64,000 bases of DNA, taken from contig NZ_SMZY01000003.1 of assembly GCF_004358755.1 (NCBI RefSeq), positions 248,001 to 312,000 on the forward strand. The letters are read 5' to 3'. Below, piece after piece: positions 34,092 to 42,267 of this stretch; within the stretch, counting starts at the first letter, position 1; each line of letters begins with the position of its first letter. The position numbers and the translations under genes were made by a program. A model generated the notes under the pieces. It searched no databases, was not told the DNA's origin, and worked only from the letters and a program-made list of their open reading frames with translations. The DNA is from Peribacillus frigoritolerans (lineage in GTDB: Bacteria > Bacillota > Bacilli > Bacillales > Bacillaceae).

Positions 34092-34621
34092 TCAGTAATC
34101 AAACTCGCCTTCCCACTCAGAGATCACAACTGCAGCCAGTGAGTTCCCTACCACGTTTACAGCGGTTCTAGCCATATTCAGAATACGGTCAGTACCTGCA
34201 ATAAAGACCAAACCTTCAACAGGAATTCCTACCGTAACCAACGTAGCGAGCAGCACAACGAATGATACGCCATGTACACCCGCAATTCCTTTAGAGGTTA
34301 CCATTAACACTAGAAGTAATGAAATTTGCTGAGAGATACTCAGATCAATGCCCTACATTTGCGATAAATACAGCAGCCAGAGCATGATAAAATAGTTTTC
34401 CCGCCGATTTTTCCAAGCTTTTTTGTATCACCGACGCTTGCTACGCCAACTATGAGACTTGAAATAACAATCGGAATGACAATCATTTTTATTAAACGTA
34501 TAAAAATAGCACCGATAGGCTGTAAATAATTTTCGATGGTTGGGTTACCGTAAAAAATAGCACCAAGTGCAATACCCAAAATTAACCCGATGAAAATTTG
34601 CCGTTTAGAATTCAAACACAT
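34092..34621 (-). pseudogene. Broken glutamate/dicarboxylate symporter (GltP-like)
   Basis: Two pieces of a DAACS symporter remain. The N-terminal piece (34340-34621) carries IFIGLILGIALGAIFYG and LIKMIVIPIVISSLIVG, then jumps from KTI straight to a segment that in another frame reads ALAAVFIANV, so about 230 internal residues are missing. A frameshift follows at about 34350-34356, after which the C-terminal piece (34092-34310 and upstream) reads GIDLSISQQISLLLVLMVTSKG, then DRILNMARTAVNVVGNSLAA. It is a deletion- and frameshift-damaged paralogue of the symporter at 18766-20013. Confidence 0.85.
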
Positions 34622-34787
34622 TTTAAAATATCACACAAAAATGATTATATAACTATAACATTATTTCCTATATAATCATTCTGCTTTAATCAAGGGAATA
34701 TTCTAAAAATTGTTGACATTCTATTAATTCGACAATATACTACAAAATGTTCACTTCTTAGTTATGACTAAAATAATGGAGGATCAT

Positions 34788-36182
34788 ATGAGTTCATTGT
34801 TTAGAAAAAAATCTATAACAGATTTACTTGCACAAAGTCAGCAAAAATCACTTGCCCGTACTATGGGTGCATTCGATTTAACCCTGCTTGGAATTGGTGC
34901 AATTGTAGGAACTGGTATTTTTGTACTAACCGGTGTCGTTGCGGCGGAAACAGCAGGTCCGGCTCTTATTTTATCCTTTATTTTATCTGGTATTGCCTGT
35001 GCCCTTGCAGCCTTTTGCTATGCTGAATTCGCGTCTTCAGTTCCCATCTCGGGAAGCGTGTATACATACACATATGCAACTCTCGGAGAGCTGTTCGCAT
35101 TTCTTATAGGCTGGGATTTAATGCTTGAGTATCTGCTTGCAACCTCCGCCGTTGCCACGGGATGGTCCGCATACTTTCAATCCCTCATCGCAGGATTTGG
35201 AGTAGAACTGCCGGCAGTCATTACTTCAGCACCAGGAGCAGGGAAAGGCGGATTTATTGATTTGCCTGCAGTGATTATTATTCTGCTCATAACCGCTCTC
35301 CTTTCAAAAGGCATTAAGGAAAGCACACGGGTAAATAACATTATGGTATTTGTTAAACTTGCTGTTATCGTGTTATTTATTGTTGCAGGCGTCTGGTATG
35401 TGAAACCGGATAATTGGTCACCCTTTGTACCATTTGGATTTGATGGCATTGTAACCGGTGCTGCTACAGTCTTTTTTGCTTATATCGGCTTTGATGCAGT
35501 AGCAACTGCTGCTGAGGAAGTAAAAAGACCGCAGCGGGATGTTCCAATTGGAATTATCGCTTCATTGACCGTTTGTACGGTTCTATACATTATTGTTTCG
35601 CTTATTTTGACTGGAATGGTTCCATATACAGAATTAAACGTTGCAGATCCTGTTTCTTTTGCTCTTCAATTTGTTGGACAAAATTCTCTTGCAGGATTGA
35701 TTTCAGTTGGAGCAATTGCCGGAATTACAACTGTACTTCTTGTTATGATGTATGCACAGGTCAGAATATCATTTGCGATGAGCAGAGATGGACTGCTTCC
35801 AAAACGCTTATCAAAAGTGCATCCATCTTTTAAAACACCTTTTCAAAATACATGGATTACTGGTTTCGTTGCAGCAGCGATTGCAGGATTTGTTGATTTA
35901 ACGACTCTAGCACATCTTGTAAATATGGGAACACTTGCAGCATTCACGTTAATATCAATCGCAGTCATAGTTTTAAGAAAAACACATCCAAACCTCGAGC
36001 GAGCCTTTAAAGTGCCTTTTGTTCCGGTTTTTCCAGCAATCAGCGCACTGTTCTGTATTTATCTCATGGTAAGCTTACCCGCTATTACTTGGATCTCGTT
36101 TTTCATCTGGATCGGTATTGGCACAGTCATCTATTTTGTTTATGCCAGAAAGAACAGCAAGCTGGGCCGTTTAGAGAAGTAA
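34788..36182 (+). CDS. APC-family amino acid permease (YfnA/YhdG-like)
   Basis: This 464-residue protein has about twelve membrane helices and the cationic amino acid transporter signature GIGAIVGTGIFVLTG near residue 40, followed by CYAEFASSVPISGSVYTYTY. It closely resembles B. subtilis YfnA and the branched-chain amino acid permease BcaP (YhdG). The start at 34788 has GGAGG upstream; an ATG eight codons earlier does not. It is monocistronic with its own terminator. The substrate is unknown, with branched-chain or cationic amino acids being the best guesses. Confidence 0.88.
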   Translation: MSSLFRKKSITDLLAQSQQKSLARTMGAFDLTLLGIGAIVGTGIFVLTGVVAAETAGPALILSFILSGIACALAAFCYAEFASSVPISGSVYTYTYATLGELFAFLIGWDLMLEYLLATSAVATGWSAYFQSLIAGFGVELPAVITSAPGAGKGGFIDLPAVIIILLITALLSKGIKESTRVNNIMVFVKLAVIVLFIVAGVWYVKPDNWSPFVPFGFDGIVTGAATVFFAYIGFDAVATAAEEVKRPQRDVPIGIIASLTVCTVLYIIVSLILTGMVPYTELNVADPVSFALQFVGQNSLAGLISVGAIAGITTVLLVMMYAQVRISFAMSRDGLLPKRLSKVHPSFKTPFQNTWITGFVAAAIAGFVDLTTLAHLVNMGTLAAFTLISIAVIVLRKTHPNLERAFKVPFVPVFPAISALFCIYLMVSLPAITWISFFIWIGIGTVIYFVYARKNSKLGRLEK

Positions 36183-36185
36183 AAA

Positions 36186-36222
36186 AAAATCCTTCCTCCA
36201 ATTACTGGAGAAAGGATTTTTT
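36186..36222. terminator. Bidirectional terminator
   Basis: AAATCCTT...CTCCA and TGGAG...AAGGATTT arms, flanked by A and T runs, between converging genes. Confidence 0.85.
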
Positions 36223-37400
36223 TATGATCTTCTTACTTGCCTGAAGAAATAGCCGACAAGAAGAAAAGCAACTGCAAATGAAACAATGACAATAAATTTC
36301 AGGTGATCATGCAGCATGCTTTGACCAAGCGATGGCTGTACTTCTGGAACCGCTTGTTTCATCACGTTCCCGGCATCTGCTGTTTCAGGTTTTAATTTAT
36401 GAGCGGCAATCTCTCTGCCATCCTCTCCTTCAACAGCAAGCAGTCCATTTAAATCGACATCTGTTGAGATGCTTTCATTATATTTTTTAGCATAATAAAG
36501 AGGTTCATTCAGTGTAAACTTTTGCCCGCTCTGATCTTTAAAGACTGTACCTTCAGAAATAAATTCAGATGTAAAATAATTAAAGCCAAAATCCATTAAT
36601 TTCACGGTATCTTTATAAGACATACGGTCTGTTTTAGCATTTAGTACAATAGCAATCAGACTGATATTCTCTCTTTCAGCAAGAGTGGATAAAGTAAAGC
36701 CTGATTGGCTCACATAGCCGTTCTTTCCGCCAATCATACCCTCATACGGGGTTACTTTAAGAAGCTTGTGATGGTTATGAAGCGTTGTATCCCATGTTTC
36801 TCCGTCCCACTTCAATTCTTCTGTTGAAAAAATCTCTCTAAATATATCATTTTGTGAAGCGTACTGAGTCAGTTTTGCAAGATCTTCAGCAGTCGTTACA
36901 TGTTCAGGGTCAAACAGGCCGTGCGGGTTGGTAAAATTGGTGTTCCGGAGCCCTGCTTTTGACTTTAGAAATGCTGTCATATCCGCAGAAAAGGTCTCAG
37001 TATCACCGCTGATATGTTCAGCAATCGCCACACCTGCATCATTTCCTGAATTGATCATCAAGCCCTGGATGAGCTTTTTCATGGGAACCTGCTCGCCTTC
37101 TTCAAGGTAAACCCTTGTTCCATCAACACTTCTGGCATTTTTGCTGACCGTCACAATATCTTCCATATTCCCATTTTCAATCGCATAGATAGCTGTAGCC
37201 ATCTTCGTTACACTTGCAGGGTACATGACGGCATCACTGTCTTTTGAATAGAGAATCTGACCTGATGCAGCATCAATCAATACTGCCGATTCACTTTGTA
37301 TGTCTGGTTCTTTTAAAGGGAGTTCTTCAGCAAACGCTTTAAATGAAAATAAGGCTGATAAAAACATGCATCCTGTTAGCATCAAAGTGGCTTTAATCAT
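36222..37400 (-). CDS. D-alanyl-D-alanine carboxypeptidase (DacF-like, S11)
   Basis: This 392-residue penicillin-binding protein trims the terminal D-Ala from peptidoglycan stem peptides. A signal peptide spans residues 1-24. The S11 motifs are SVTK (about residue 63, nucleophile Ser), SGN (about 118) and KNG in place of the usual KTG (about 226). A C-terminal domain precedes a membrane helix at about 367-386 and a short basic tail, so it is anchored at both ends or by the C-terminus after cleavage. The KNG change is noted in Part 2. Confidence 0.88.
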   Translation of the reverse strand: MIKATLMLTGCMFLSALFSFKAFAEELPLKEPDIQSESAVLIDAASGQILYSKDSDAVMYPASVTKMATAIYAIENGNMEDIVTVSKNARSVDGTRVYLEEGEQVPMKKLIQGLMINSGNDAGVAIAEHISGDTETFSADMTAFLKSKAGLRNTNFTNPHGLFDPEHVTTAEDLAKLTQYASQNDIFREIFSTEELKWDGETWDTTLHNHHKLLKVTPYEGMIGGKNGYVSQSGFTLSTLAERENISLIAIVLNAKTDRMSYKDTVKLMDFGFNYFTSEFISEGTVFKDQSGQKFTLNEPLYYAKKYNESISTDVDLNGLLAVEGEDGREIAAHKLKPETADAGNVMKQAVPEVQPSLGQSMLHDHLKFIVIVSFAVAFLLVGYFFRQVRRS

Positions 37401-37523
37401 TTTAAAAAAATCTCCTGTATAGTTGTTAGATTATCATTCTATATTCAATCCATATACAAGCATAACAGGAAGGAATAAAGCGTGACAATGTCAAGATATA
37501 GAAATGGCCGTATATTCTTGCAT

Positions 37524-37552
37524 TTGACTTTCATAATCTTTGGAATTATAAT
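37524..37552 (+). promoter_or_regulatory. SigA promoter of the TetR/SMR operon
   Basis: TTGACT (37524-37529), a 17-base spacer and TATAAT (37547-37552) make a near-consensus promoter. Confidence 0.88.
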
Positions 37553-37555
37553 TGA

Positions 37556-37569
37556 CTGACGAACGTCAG
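37556..37569. promoter_or_regulatory. Probable TetR-family operator
   Basis: CTGACGAACGTCAG is a 6-2-6 perfect inverted repeat covering the transcription start, just upstream of the regulator gene. It is the natural autoregulatory site. Confidence 0.75.
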
Positions 37570-37581
37570 GAAGGTGAAAAA

Positions 37582-38163
37582 ATGACATCAGATCAAATTA
37601 AAGAAGCTGCTATACGCAATTTTGCAGCACATGGATATGACGGTGCATCTTTAGCAGCAATTGCAAATGAAGTCGGCATCAAAAAACAATCCATCTATAC
37701 TCATTTCAAGAGCAAGGATGAACTTTTTCTTACTGTCATGACTGAGGTGCTGGAAAACGAAATTGAGTATATAAAAAACTACTTTGTCTTCTCTAATTCC
37801 GATTCCTTAAAAGAAGCGCTTTATCATTATCTGTCAGAATATATCACCCGCTATGAAAAAGACGATAAAACTAAGTTCATGCTCAGGATCAGTTTTCTGC
37901 CGCCAGTTCATCTCTATGATGAAGTGATGAAGAAAGTGTATACCTATTTGGATACTTTTGAAGAGCTGCTTACAACCACCTTCAAGGATCAAAAAGCTAT
38001 ATCAATAAATCAATCAGATGCAGTGATAGCCTATATGGGACTGGTTGATGCAGTACTGGTTGAAATTCTTTACGGCGGCGCAGAACGATTTAAAAAGAGA
38101 TTGGATGGGTGTTTTAGCGTTTACTGGAACGGGATTATCTCTCAGAAAGGAAGTACATCATGA
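37582..38163 (+). CDS. TetR-family regulator of the efflux operon
   Basis: This 193-residue repressor has the TetR helix-turn-helix (about residues 23-42: SLAAIANEVGIKKQSIYTHF) and a helical ligand domain. It starts at the ATG at 37582, preceded by AGGAAGGTG; a longer frame would run into the operator. Its stop codon overlaps the next ATG (ATGA), so it is coupled to the SMR pair. A similar TetR (YvdT) with an SMR pair exists in B. subtilis. It probably responds to a toxic cation or amine. Confidence 0.88.
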   Translation: MTSDQIKEAAIRNFAAHGYDGASLAAIANEVGIKKQSIYTHFKSKDELFLTVMTEVLENEIEYIKNYFVFSNSDSLKEALYHYLSEYITRYEKDDKTKFMLRISFLPPVHLYDEVMKKVYTYLDTFEELLTTTFKDQKAISINQSDAVIAYMGLVDAVLVEILYGGAERFKKRLDGCFSVYWNGIISQKGSTS

Positions 38164-38498
38164 ATCGCGACTGGATAAACGTTTTTTTAGCCGGATTCAT
38201 CGAAGTGATCTGGGTGGCGGGATTAAAATACTCAGACATCTGGTATGAATGGCTTATTACCATTATTACGATATGTGTCAGTTTTTATTTGCTGATCGGC
38301 GCTACTAAAAGATTGCCGGTGAGCACAGTGTACGCAGTCTTTACAGGACTTGGCGCTGCTGGAACCGTTATTTCAGAAATTCTCTTTTTTAACGAACCAT
38401 TTCAGCTTATCAAAATTCTGTTAATCATCGTCTTAGTTGGCGGTGTCATTGGATTAAAAACACTGTCTGATGATAAAAAAGAGGAGGCTGCAAACTGA
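38160..38498 (+). CDS. SMR-family efflux subunit (YkkC-like)
   Basis: This 112-residue four-helix membrane protein belongs to the small multidrug resistance family, with the Glu in FLAGFIEVIWVAGLK (about residue 16) as the proton/substrate site and PVSTVYAVFTGLGAAGTV. It most resembles YkkC. It is paired with a second SMR gene starting one base before its stop codon. Paired SMR proteins form an antiparallel heterodimer. Related YkkCD pairs export guanidinium compounds or drugs; no guanidine riboswitch is present here. Confidence 0.88.
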   Translation: MNRDWINVFLAGFIEVIWVAGLKYSDIWYEWLITIITICVSFYLLIGATKRLPVSTVYAVFTGLGAAGTVISEILFFNEPFQLIKILLIIVLVGGVIGLKTLSDDKKEEAAN

Positions 38499-38812
38499 TG
38501 GACTGGATTTTATTGATAGCAGCAGGCCTATTTGAAGTTGTCGGAGTCATCGGGATCAACAAAATGAAAGATTCTAAAGGAATCGTTCCCTTGCTGATCA
38601 TGATTGCAGGCTTTACATTCAGCTTTCTTCTATTAAATCAATCTCTGCAAACCATTTCGCTTGGAACGGCATATTCTGTCTGGACAGGAATCGGATCTGC
38701 AGGAAGCGCACTTATAGGCATTTTATTTTACGGAGATTCAAGCAGCTGGAAAAGAATCCTTTTTATCAGCATGATCATCTCAGCTACAGTTGGATTGAAG
38801 CTTGTTTCATAA
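38498..38812 (+). CDS. SMR-family efflux subunit (YkkD-like)
   Basis: This 104-residue four-helix protein is the partner SMR subunit, with the catalytic Glu in AAGLFEVVGVIGINK (about residue 13) and GTAYSVWTGIGSAGSALIGI. It most resembles YkkD. Its start overlaps the stop of the first subunit. The two together would form a proton-driven exporter. Confidence 0.88.
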   Translation: MDWILLIAAGLFEVVGVIGINKMKDSKGIVPLLIMIAGFTFSFLLLNQSLQTISLGTAYSVWTGIGSAGSALIGILFYGDSSSWKRILFISMIISATVGLKLVS

Positions 38813-38824
38813 GGAGTTTTCATT

Positions 38825-39733
38825 GTGAGCCATTTTGTAAAATATTCGTTCCTTGTTCTGGTAGGCGCATGCAGCTACGGCGTTATTTCTACCATAATTA
38901 AAATAGCCTACATGCACGGATTTACAGTGAACGAAGTGATTGGAAGCCAATATTTGTTCGGTTTTTTTATGTTTTTTATCTGTGTGACCCTTTTTTCAAG
39001 AAAAAAAGTTTCTTTTAAGCAGGCGCTTGTCTTAATGATTACAGGAACCACTACCAGTTTGACTGGTATTTTTTACGGGAAATCTCTTGAGACGGTTCCC
39101 GCATCTATTGCCATTATCCTTTTGTTTCAATTTACTTGGATTGGGATTGTCATTGAGTCAATCGCTGTGAAAAAGCTGCCGGGTCCTGATAAGGTGCTTG
39201 CTGCAGGGATTCTTTTGATAGGCACATTTTTGGCTGGAAACATCTTTGGCCAAAATGCTTTTAGCTTCAGTGATCCCGGAATCATCTGGGGTCTATTATC
39301 GGCTGTTTCCTTCTCACTGTTCATTTTTGCAAGCGGAAGAGTGGCTGCCGAACTGCCGTCTTTAAATCGGAGTTTGTTTATGTCGTTGGGTGCCGCACTC
39401 TTTTTATTAATCGTCTTTTCACCTGATTTTCTGACTAATGGCTCCATGCAGTCAGGTTTATGGGTGTACGCATTGCTGCTGGGCTTTTTTGGCGTATTCA
39501 TACCCGTTGTATTGTTTTCCATTGGAACACCCAAGATTGGCTCAGGCATTGCAACGATTTTAGGCGCGGCTGAACTGCCGACGGCCATTCTCTGCTCTGT
39601 ACTTATCTTAAAAGAGCAGGTTACACTTTTACAAACAGCCGGCATCGGCATGATTCTTGTTGGAATTGTCACACCTCAGCTTTATCATTTTCTAAGACAC
39701 AAGCAGCCTGAGAAGGAAAGCATTACTTCATGA
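38825..39733 (+). CDS. EamA/DMT-family transporter
   Basis: This 302-residue membrane protein has ten predicted helices in two EamA repeats (about 8-135 and 150-290), with GSGIATILGAAELPTAILCSVLILKE near the end. The start is a GTG with AAGGAG upstream, 12 bases after the SMR pair, so it is in the TetR operon. DMT transporters often export metabolites or amino acids; here a link to efflux is likely. Substrate is unknown. Confidence 0.85.
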   Translation: MSHFVKYSFLVLVGACSYGVISTIIKIAYMHGFTVNEVIGSQYLFGFFMFFICVTLFSRKKVSFKQALVLMITGTTTSLTGIFYGKSLETVPASIAIILLFQFTWIGIVIESIAVKKLPGPDKVLAAGILLIGTFLAGNIFGQNAFSFSDPGIIWGLLSAVSFSLFIFASGRVAAELPSLNRSLFMSLGAALFLLIVFSPDFLTNGSMQSGLWVYALLLGFFGVFIPVVLFSIGTPKIGSGIATILGAAELPTAILCSVLILKEQVTLLQTAGIGMILVGIVTPQLYHFLRHKQPEKESITS

Positions 39734-39741
39734 CAGAAAAA

Positions 39742-39777
39742 ATGAGGGTGAACGTTAAACGTTCATCCTCTTTTCTT
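39742..39777. terminator. Bidirectional terminator
   Basis: GAGGGTGAACGTT and AACGTTCATCCTC arms, flanked by A and T runs. Confidence 0.85.
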
Positions 39778-39779
39778 AA

Positions 39780-40298
39780 TTATGCTTTAAGATGAGAAAC
39801 CAGCTTTTCAGCAGTTTCATTTAATTGTTCCTGAGTCAGAAAACGAACACCATGCGTGATAAAAGCAGGGAGAAAACGCATTCCTGTCAGGTTTGCCATT
39901 GCCTGAAATGGCTTTGTCAGTTCACTCATGCTGTACTCGTTGTAGCCTCCTGCTTGATATGCCGCTTCTGGCCCTCCAGTTGACATGGCTAAAACAAACT
40001 CTTTACCGTGAAGCTTCGTTCCTTCAGAGCCATACGCCCATCCATATGAAAGCACGGTATCCTGCCATTCTTTTAGTAAAGACGGGCTGCTGTACCAATA
40101 AAACGGAAATTGAAAAACGATTCTGTCGTGCTCCAATAACAGCTTCTGTTCATGTTCAACATTTATTTTAAAGTCGGGGTATTCATGATAAAGATCATGA
40201 ACCGTTACATTACTTTCGCTGCGGAGTCTTTCCATCCACGTTTTGTTTACCGCTGAATTTTCAAGATTTGGGTGAGCTGCTATAACTAATGTTTTCAT
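39780..40298 (-). CDS. NAD(P)H-dependent oxidoreductase, flavodoxin-like (KefF/MdaB type)
   Basis: This 172-residue flavoprotein belongs to the Flavodoxin_2 quinone reductase family, with AAHPNLENSAVNK at the phosphate loop (about residues 7-19), the FQFPFYWYSSPSLLKEW motif (about 62-78) and STGGPEAAY. Such enzymes use FMN/FAD to reduce quinones or azo compounds. A MarR-family operator copy lies 25-40 bases upstream. Its control by the neighbouring MarR regulator, perhaps sensing electrophiles or quinones, is inferred. GGAGA precedes the ATG. Confidence 0.88.
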   Translation of the reverse strand: MKTLVIAAHPNLENSAVNKTWMERLRSESNVTVHDLYHEYPDFKINVEHEQKLLLEHDRIVFQFPFYWYSSPSLLKEWQDTVLSYGWAYGSEGTKLHGKEFVLAMSTGGPEAAYQAGGYNEYSMSELTKPFQAMANLTGMRFLPAFITHGVRFLTQEQLNETAEKLVSHLKA

Positions 40299-40321
40299 CT
40301 GAAAATCTCCTTTTTTATATT

Positions 40322-40337
40322 AATTGTATATACAAAT
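40322..40337. promoter_or_regulatory. MarR-type operator, copy 1
   Basis: AATTGTATATACAAAT carries a perfect TTGTATATACAA core, just upstream of the oxidoreductase gene. Confidence 0.75.
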
Positions 40338-40353
40338 ATATAGTCAAAAATTT

Positions 40354-40544
40354 TTATTTTCTCTCATCATACATAACTTCTTCTTCATCCCGTCTTTCAT
40401 ACATCTCATAAAATGCATCTGCAATATTTCCAGCTGAAAATAGGTTCTTTCCTCAACAAACCCTTTGATTGTAAATGTACCTGCATAAACACATTTTGGC
40501 TGTAATTCTTGATGAAGAATGTATGCTAAACTGCGGATTCTCCA
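40354..40544 (-). pseudogene. Frameshifted gene remnant between MarR and oxidoreductase genes
   Basis: On the minus strand one frame reads SLAYILHQELQPKCVYAGTF then TIKGFVEERTYF, and after a one-base slip in a T run the next frame reads SAGNIADAFYEMYERRDEEE then VMYDERK and stop. Both halves look like real protein. There is no start codon and a stop lies just before it. I do not recognise the family. It is a decayed gene that once sat in the MarR-controlled unit. Confidence 0.55.
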
Positions 40545-40549
40545 TCACT

Positions 40550-40567
40550 CATTTGTATATACAAATG
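40550..40567. promoter_or_regulatory. MarR-type operator, copy 2
   Basis: CATTTGTATATACAAATG is an 18-base perfect palindrome, right after the MarR gene and before the remnant. Confidence 0.8.
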
Positions 40568-40583
40568 AAAACGCAAAAAATTT

Positions 40584-41024
40584 TTATTTTTCTTTCTCTA
40601 ATTTATTGCTTGCTTCATGAAGCATTTTGCTTAAATTTAAGCTGAAATCGCGTCCAAGCACATCAGAATAGTCTTCAAAGAGATCCTTTAAAGAAGCACG
40701 GAACTGAGTGTACACTTTTTCTCCTTCTTCTGTCAGCGAGATAAATGATTGCTTGCCGCTCACTTTTCGGTTCACAAGCTGCTGCTTCTCTAGCTTATCA
40801 ATAAATCTCGTACTGGTTGACGGAGCAATCGACAGCTTTTTGCACAGTTCTTTTTGTGTAATTTCCGGATGGAACTTCACAGTCATGATCAAATACAAAT
40901 AAGAAGGAGCAAGATCTCCAACGTTAAAAACTTGTTCAGCAAGCTTCGTCATATTGCGGGCAAAACGGTTTGCAGTAAAATATAAGCAATGAATTAATAC
41001 TTGTTCTTCTTCATTCACTGTCAT
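40584..41024 (-). CDS. MarR-family transcriptional regulator
   Basis: This 146-residue winged-helix repressor shows the recognition region TQKELCKKLSIAPSTSTRFI and the wing KQSFISLTEEG. I place the start at the ATG at 41024, but the AAGGA site is only three bases away, and a GTG two codons later has better spacing (nine bases). Three copies of an ATTTGTATATACAAAT operator flank it, one at its own promoter. It is probably autoregulated and controls the oxidoreductase. No Cys residue is conserved for thiol sensing, since the family-type N-terminal Cys has the HCLYF context only. Confidence 0.85.
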   Translation of the reverse strand: MTVNEEEQVLIHCLYFTANRFARNMTKLAEQVFNVGDLAPSYLYLIMTVKFHPEITQKELCKKLSIAPSTSTRFIDKLEKQQLVNRKVSGKQSFISLTEEGEKVYTQFRASLKDLFEDYSDVLGRDFSLNLSKMLHEASNKLEKEK

Positions 41025-41037
41025 CAGTCCTTTTTTC

Positions 41038-41053
41038 ATTTGCATATACAAAT
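41038..41053. promoter_or_regulatory. MarR-type operator, copy 3
   Basis: ATTTGCATATACAAAT differs from copy 2 at one position and lies directly upstream of the MarR gene. Confidence 0.75.
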
Positions 41054-41095
41054 TAACATGAAAAAAAGCTGAAGTCAACCGTTTGTGACTTCAGC

Positions 41096-41659
41096 TTAAT
41101 CAATTGAAAAAGTTCGCATAGCTTCAGCAGCTTGTTCTTCTGTAAGGTAAGGTGTATGAAAGTAAACTCTTACCCATGTTTTTTCATCTGTCTGAACGAA
41201 ATAGTGATAGGTTTGAGTTGCATTCATAGTTTTAACATGCTCAAGTATTCTTTCAGCAGGATACTTTAAGTCATTTATTTCTTTTTTTTCAAAGATTCCA
41301 GGTCCGCTTTCAAGGCTTTGCTTTTCTTCAGGTGTAGTTGGAGCAGCTCCTCCTACAGTCCTTTCACCTTGTTTAAAAATCAGTGTATTTCCGCTTCTCT
41401 CTGATACGATACCATCAGGAAGCTCTAAGCTGTAGTCCGATCCCCCATTTCGTGCATCCTCTCCTTTTTCACCACTTATAAAAAAAAGAGAAAAGATGCC
41501 AACTCCGATTAAAAGAACCAGTGTGACTGACAACTGAAATACCCTGTGCATCAACGAAAGGGATACTCCTGGCCGTTTCCTGGAAAGGGCCATGCTTATT
41601 CTCTCGCGCTGCTCGGGAGATAACGTTTTTTTCGGAAACTGAAGATTTTCAGGATTCAA
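41096..41659 (-). CDS. Probable anti-sigma factor
   Basis: This 187-residue protein has a cytoplasmic N-terminus (about 1-38), one membrane helix (about 42-62) and an extracytoplasmic domain, which is the layout of an ECF anti-sigma factor. No family name is evident. The best start is a TTG at 41659 with AAGGAGG eight bases upstream, overlapping the last 11 bases of the sigma gene. Overlap and topology are the main evidence for the function. The C-terminal TYHYFVQTDEKTWVRVYFHTP is not a domain I recognise. Confidence 0.7.
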   Translation of the reverse strand: MNPENLQFPKKTLSPEQRERISMALSRKRPGVSLSLMHRVFQLSVTLVLLIGVGIFSLFFISGEKGEDARNGGSDYSLELPDGIVSERSGNTLIFKQGERTVGGAAPTTPEEKQSLESGPGIFEKKEINDLKYPAERILEHVKTMNATQTYHYFVQTDEKTWVRVYFHTPYLTEEQAAEAMRTFSID

Positions 41660-42155
41660 GTTCGGCCCCTCCTTTCTTAATAGCATCCTGTCCATTCTGA
41701 TTTAGTTTCTTTAATGCCCTGTAATACGTGCGGCTGACTTTTTCCCTTGTCCAGCCGAGAACTTCTGACGTTTCTTCCACAGAAAGCTCAGAGATCACTC
41801 TCAGCATGACTACATCTCGGTATTCTGTTTTCAGTGCATCGATTGCTTTGTATGCTTCCCTTATGTTTTCATGTTCTATCAGAATGTCATCAGGACTTTT
41901 AGGATGCTCGGGTTTTGGCAGCCAAGAAAGAAACCGTTTCTTGCGGCGCTGATCGATGACAAGTCTTCTGGCAATGCCAATCAGCCATGTTTTCGGATGA
42001 GAATCCCCGCGGAAATTGCTTTTTAATGCCCTGAAGAACACTTCCTGGACATCATCCTCTACATCAAGAGATCCTTTGTAGTAAACAAGAAAGTGATAAA
42101 GATCATCTCCGAACAGCTTAAACATCCGCTCGATTTCCCTGTGGTGTTGGTTCAT
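41649..42155 (-). CDS. ECF-type RNA polymerase sigma factor
   Basis: This 168-residue sigma-70-family protein has region 2 (about 10-75: LDVEDDVQEVFFRALKS and KTWLIGIARRLVIDQRRKK) and region 4 (about 105-160: DVVMLRVISELSVEETSEVL and WTREKVSRTYYRALKKL). It would direct a small stress regulon when released from the anti-sigma factor encoded downstream. It is not clearly one of the named B. subtilis ECF factors; SigX-like is possible. Confidence 0.9.
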   Translation of the reverse strand: MNQHHREIERMFKLFGDDLYHFLVYYKGSLDVEDDVQEVFFRALKSNFRGDSHPKTWLIGIARRLVIDQRRKKRFLSWLPKPEHPKSPDDILIEHENIREAYKAIDALKTEYRDVVMLRVISELSVEETSEVLGWTREKVSRTYYRALKKLNQNGQDAIKKGGAELES

Positions 42156-42223
42156 TTATCCACCCCGTTTGAACTCTTTACTAAATTAGACGTCTATTTA
42201 TCTTCATTCTCTCACTTAAATAT

Positions 42224-42255
42224 AAAAAATTCAGTCATTTCCGACTGAATTTTTT
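42224..42255 (-). terminator. Terminator between the sigma and aldo/keto reductase genes
   Basis: ATTCAGTC and GACTGAAT arms flanked by A and T runs. Both genes read leftwards, so it ends the reductase-side region or insulates the sigma operon. Confidence 0.75.
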
Positions 42256-42267
42256 TAACGGAATTTA

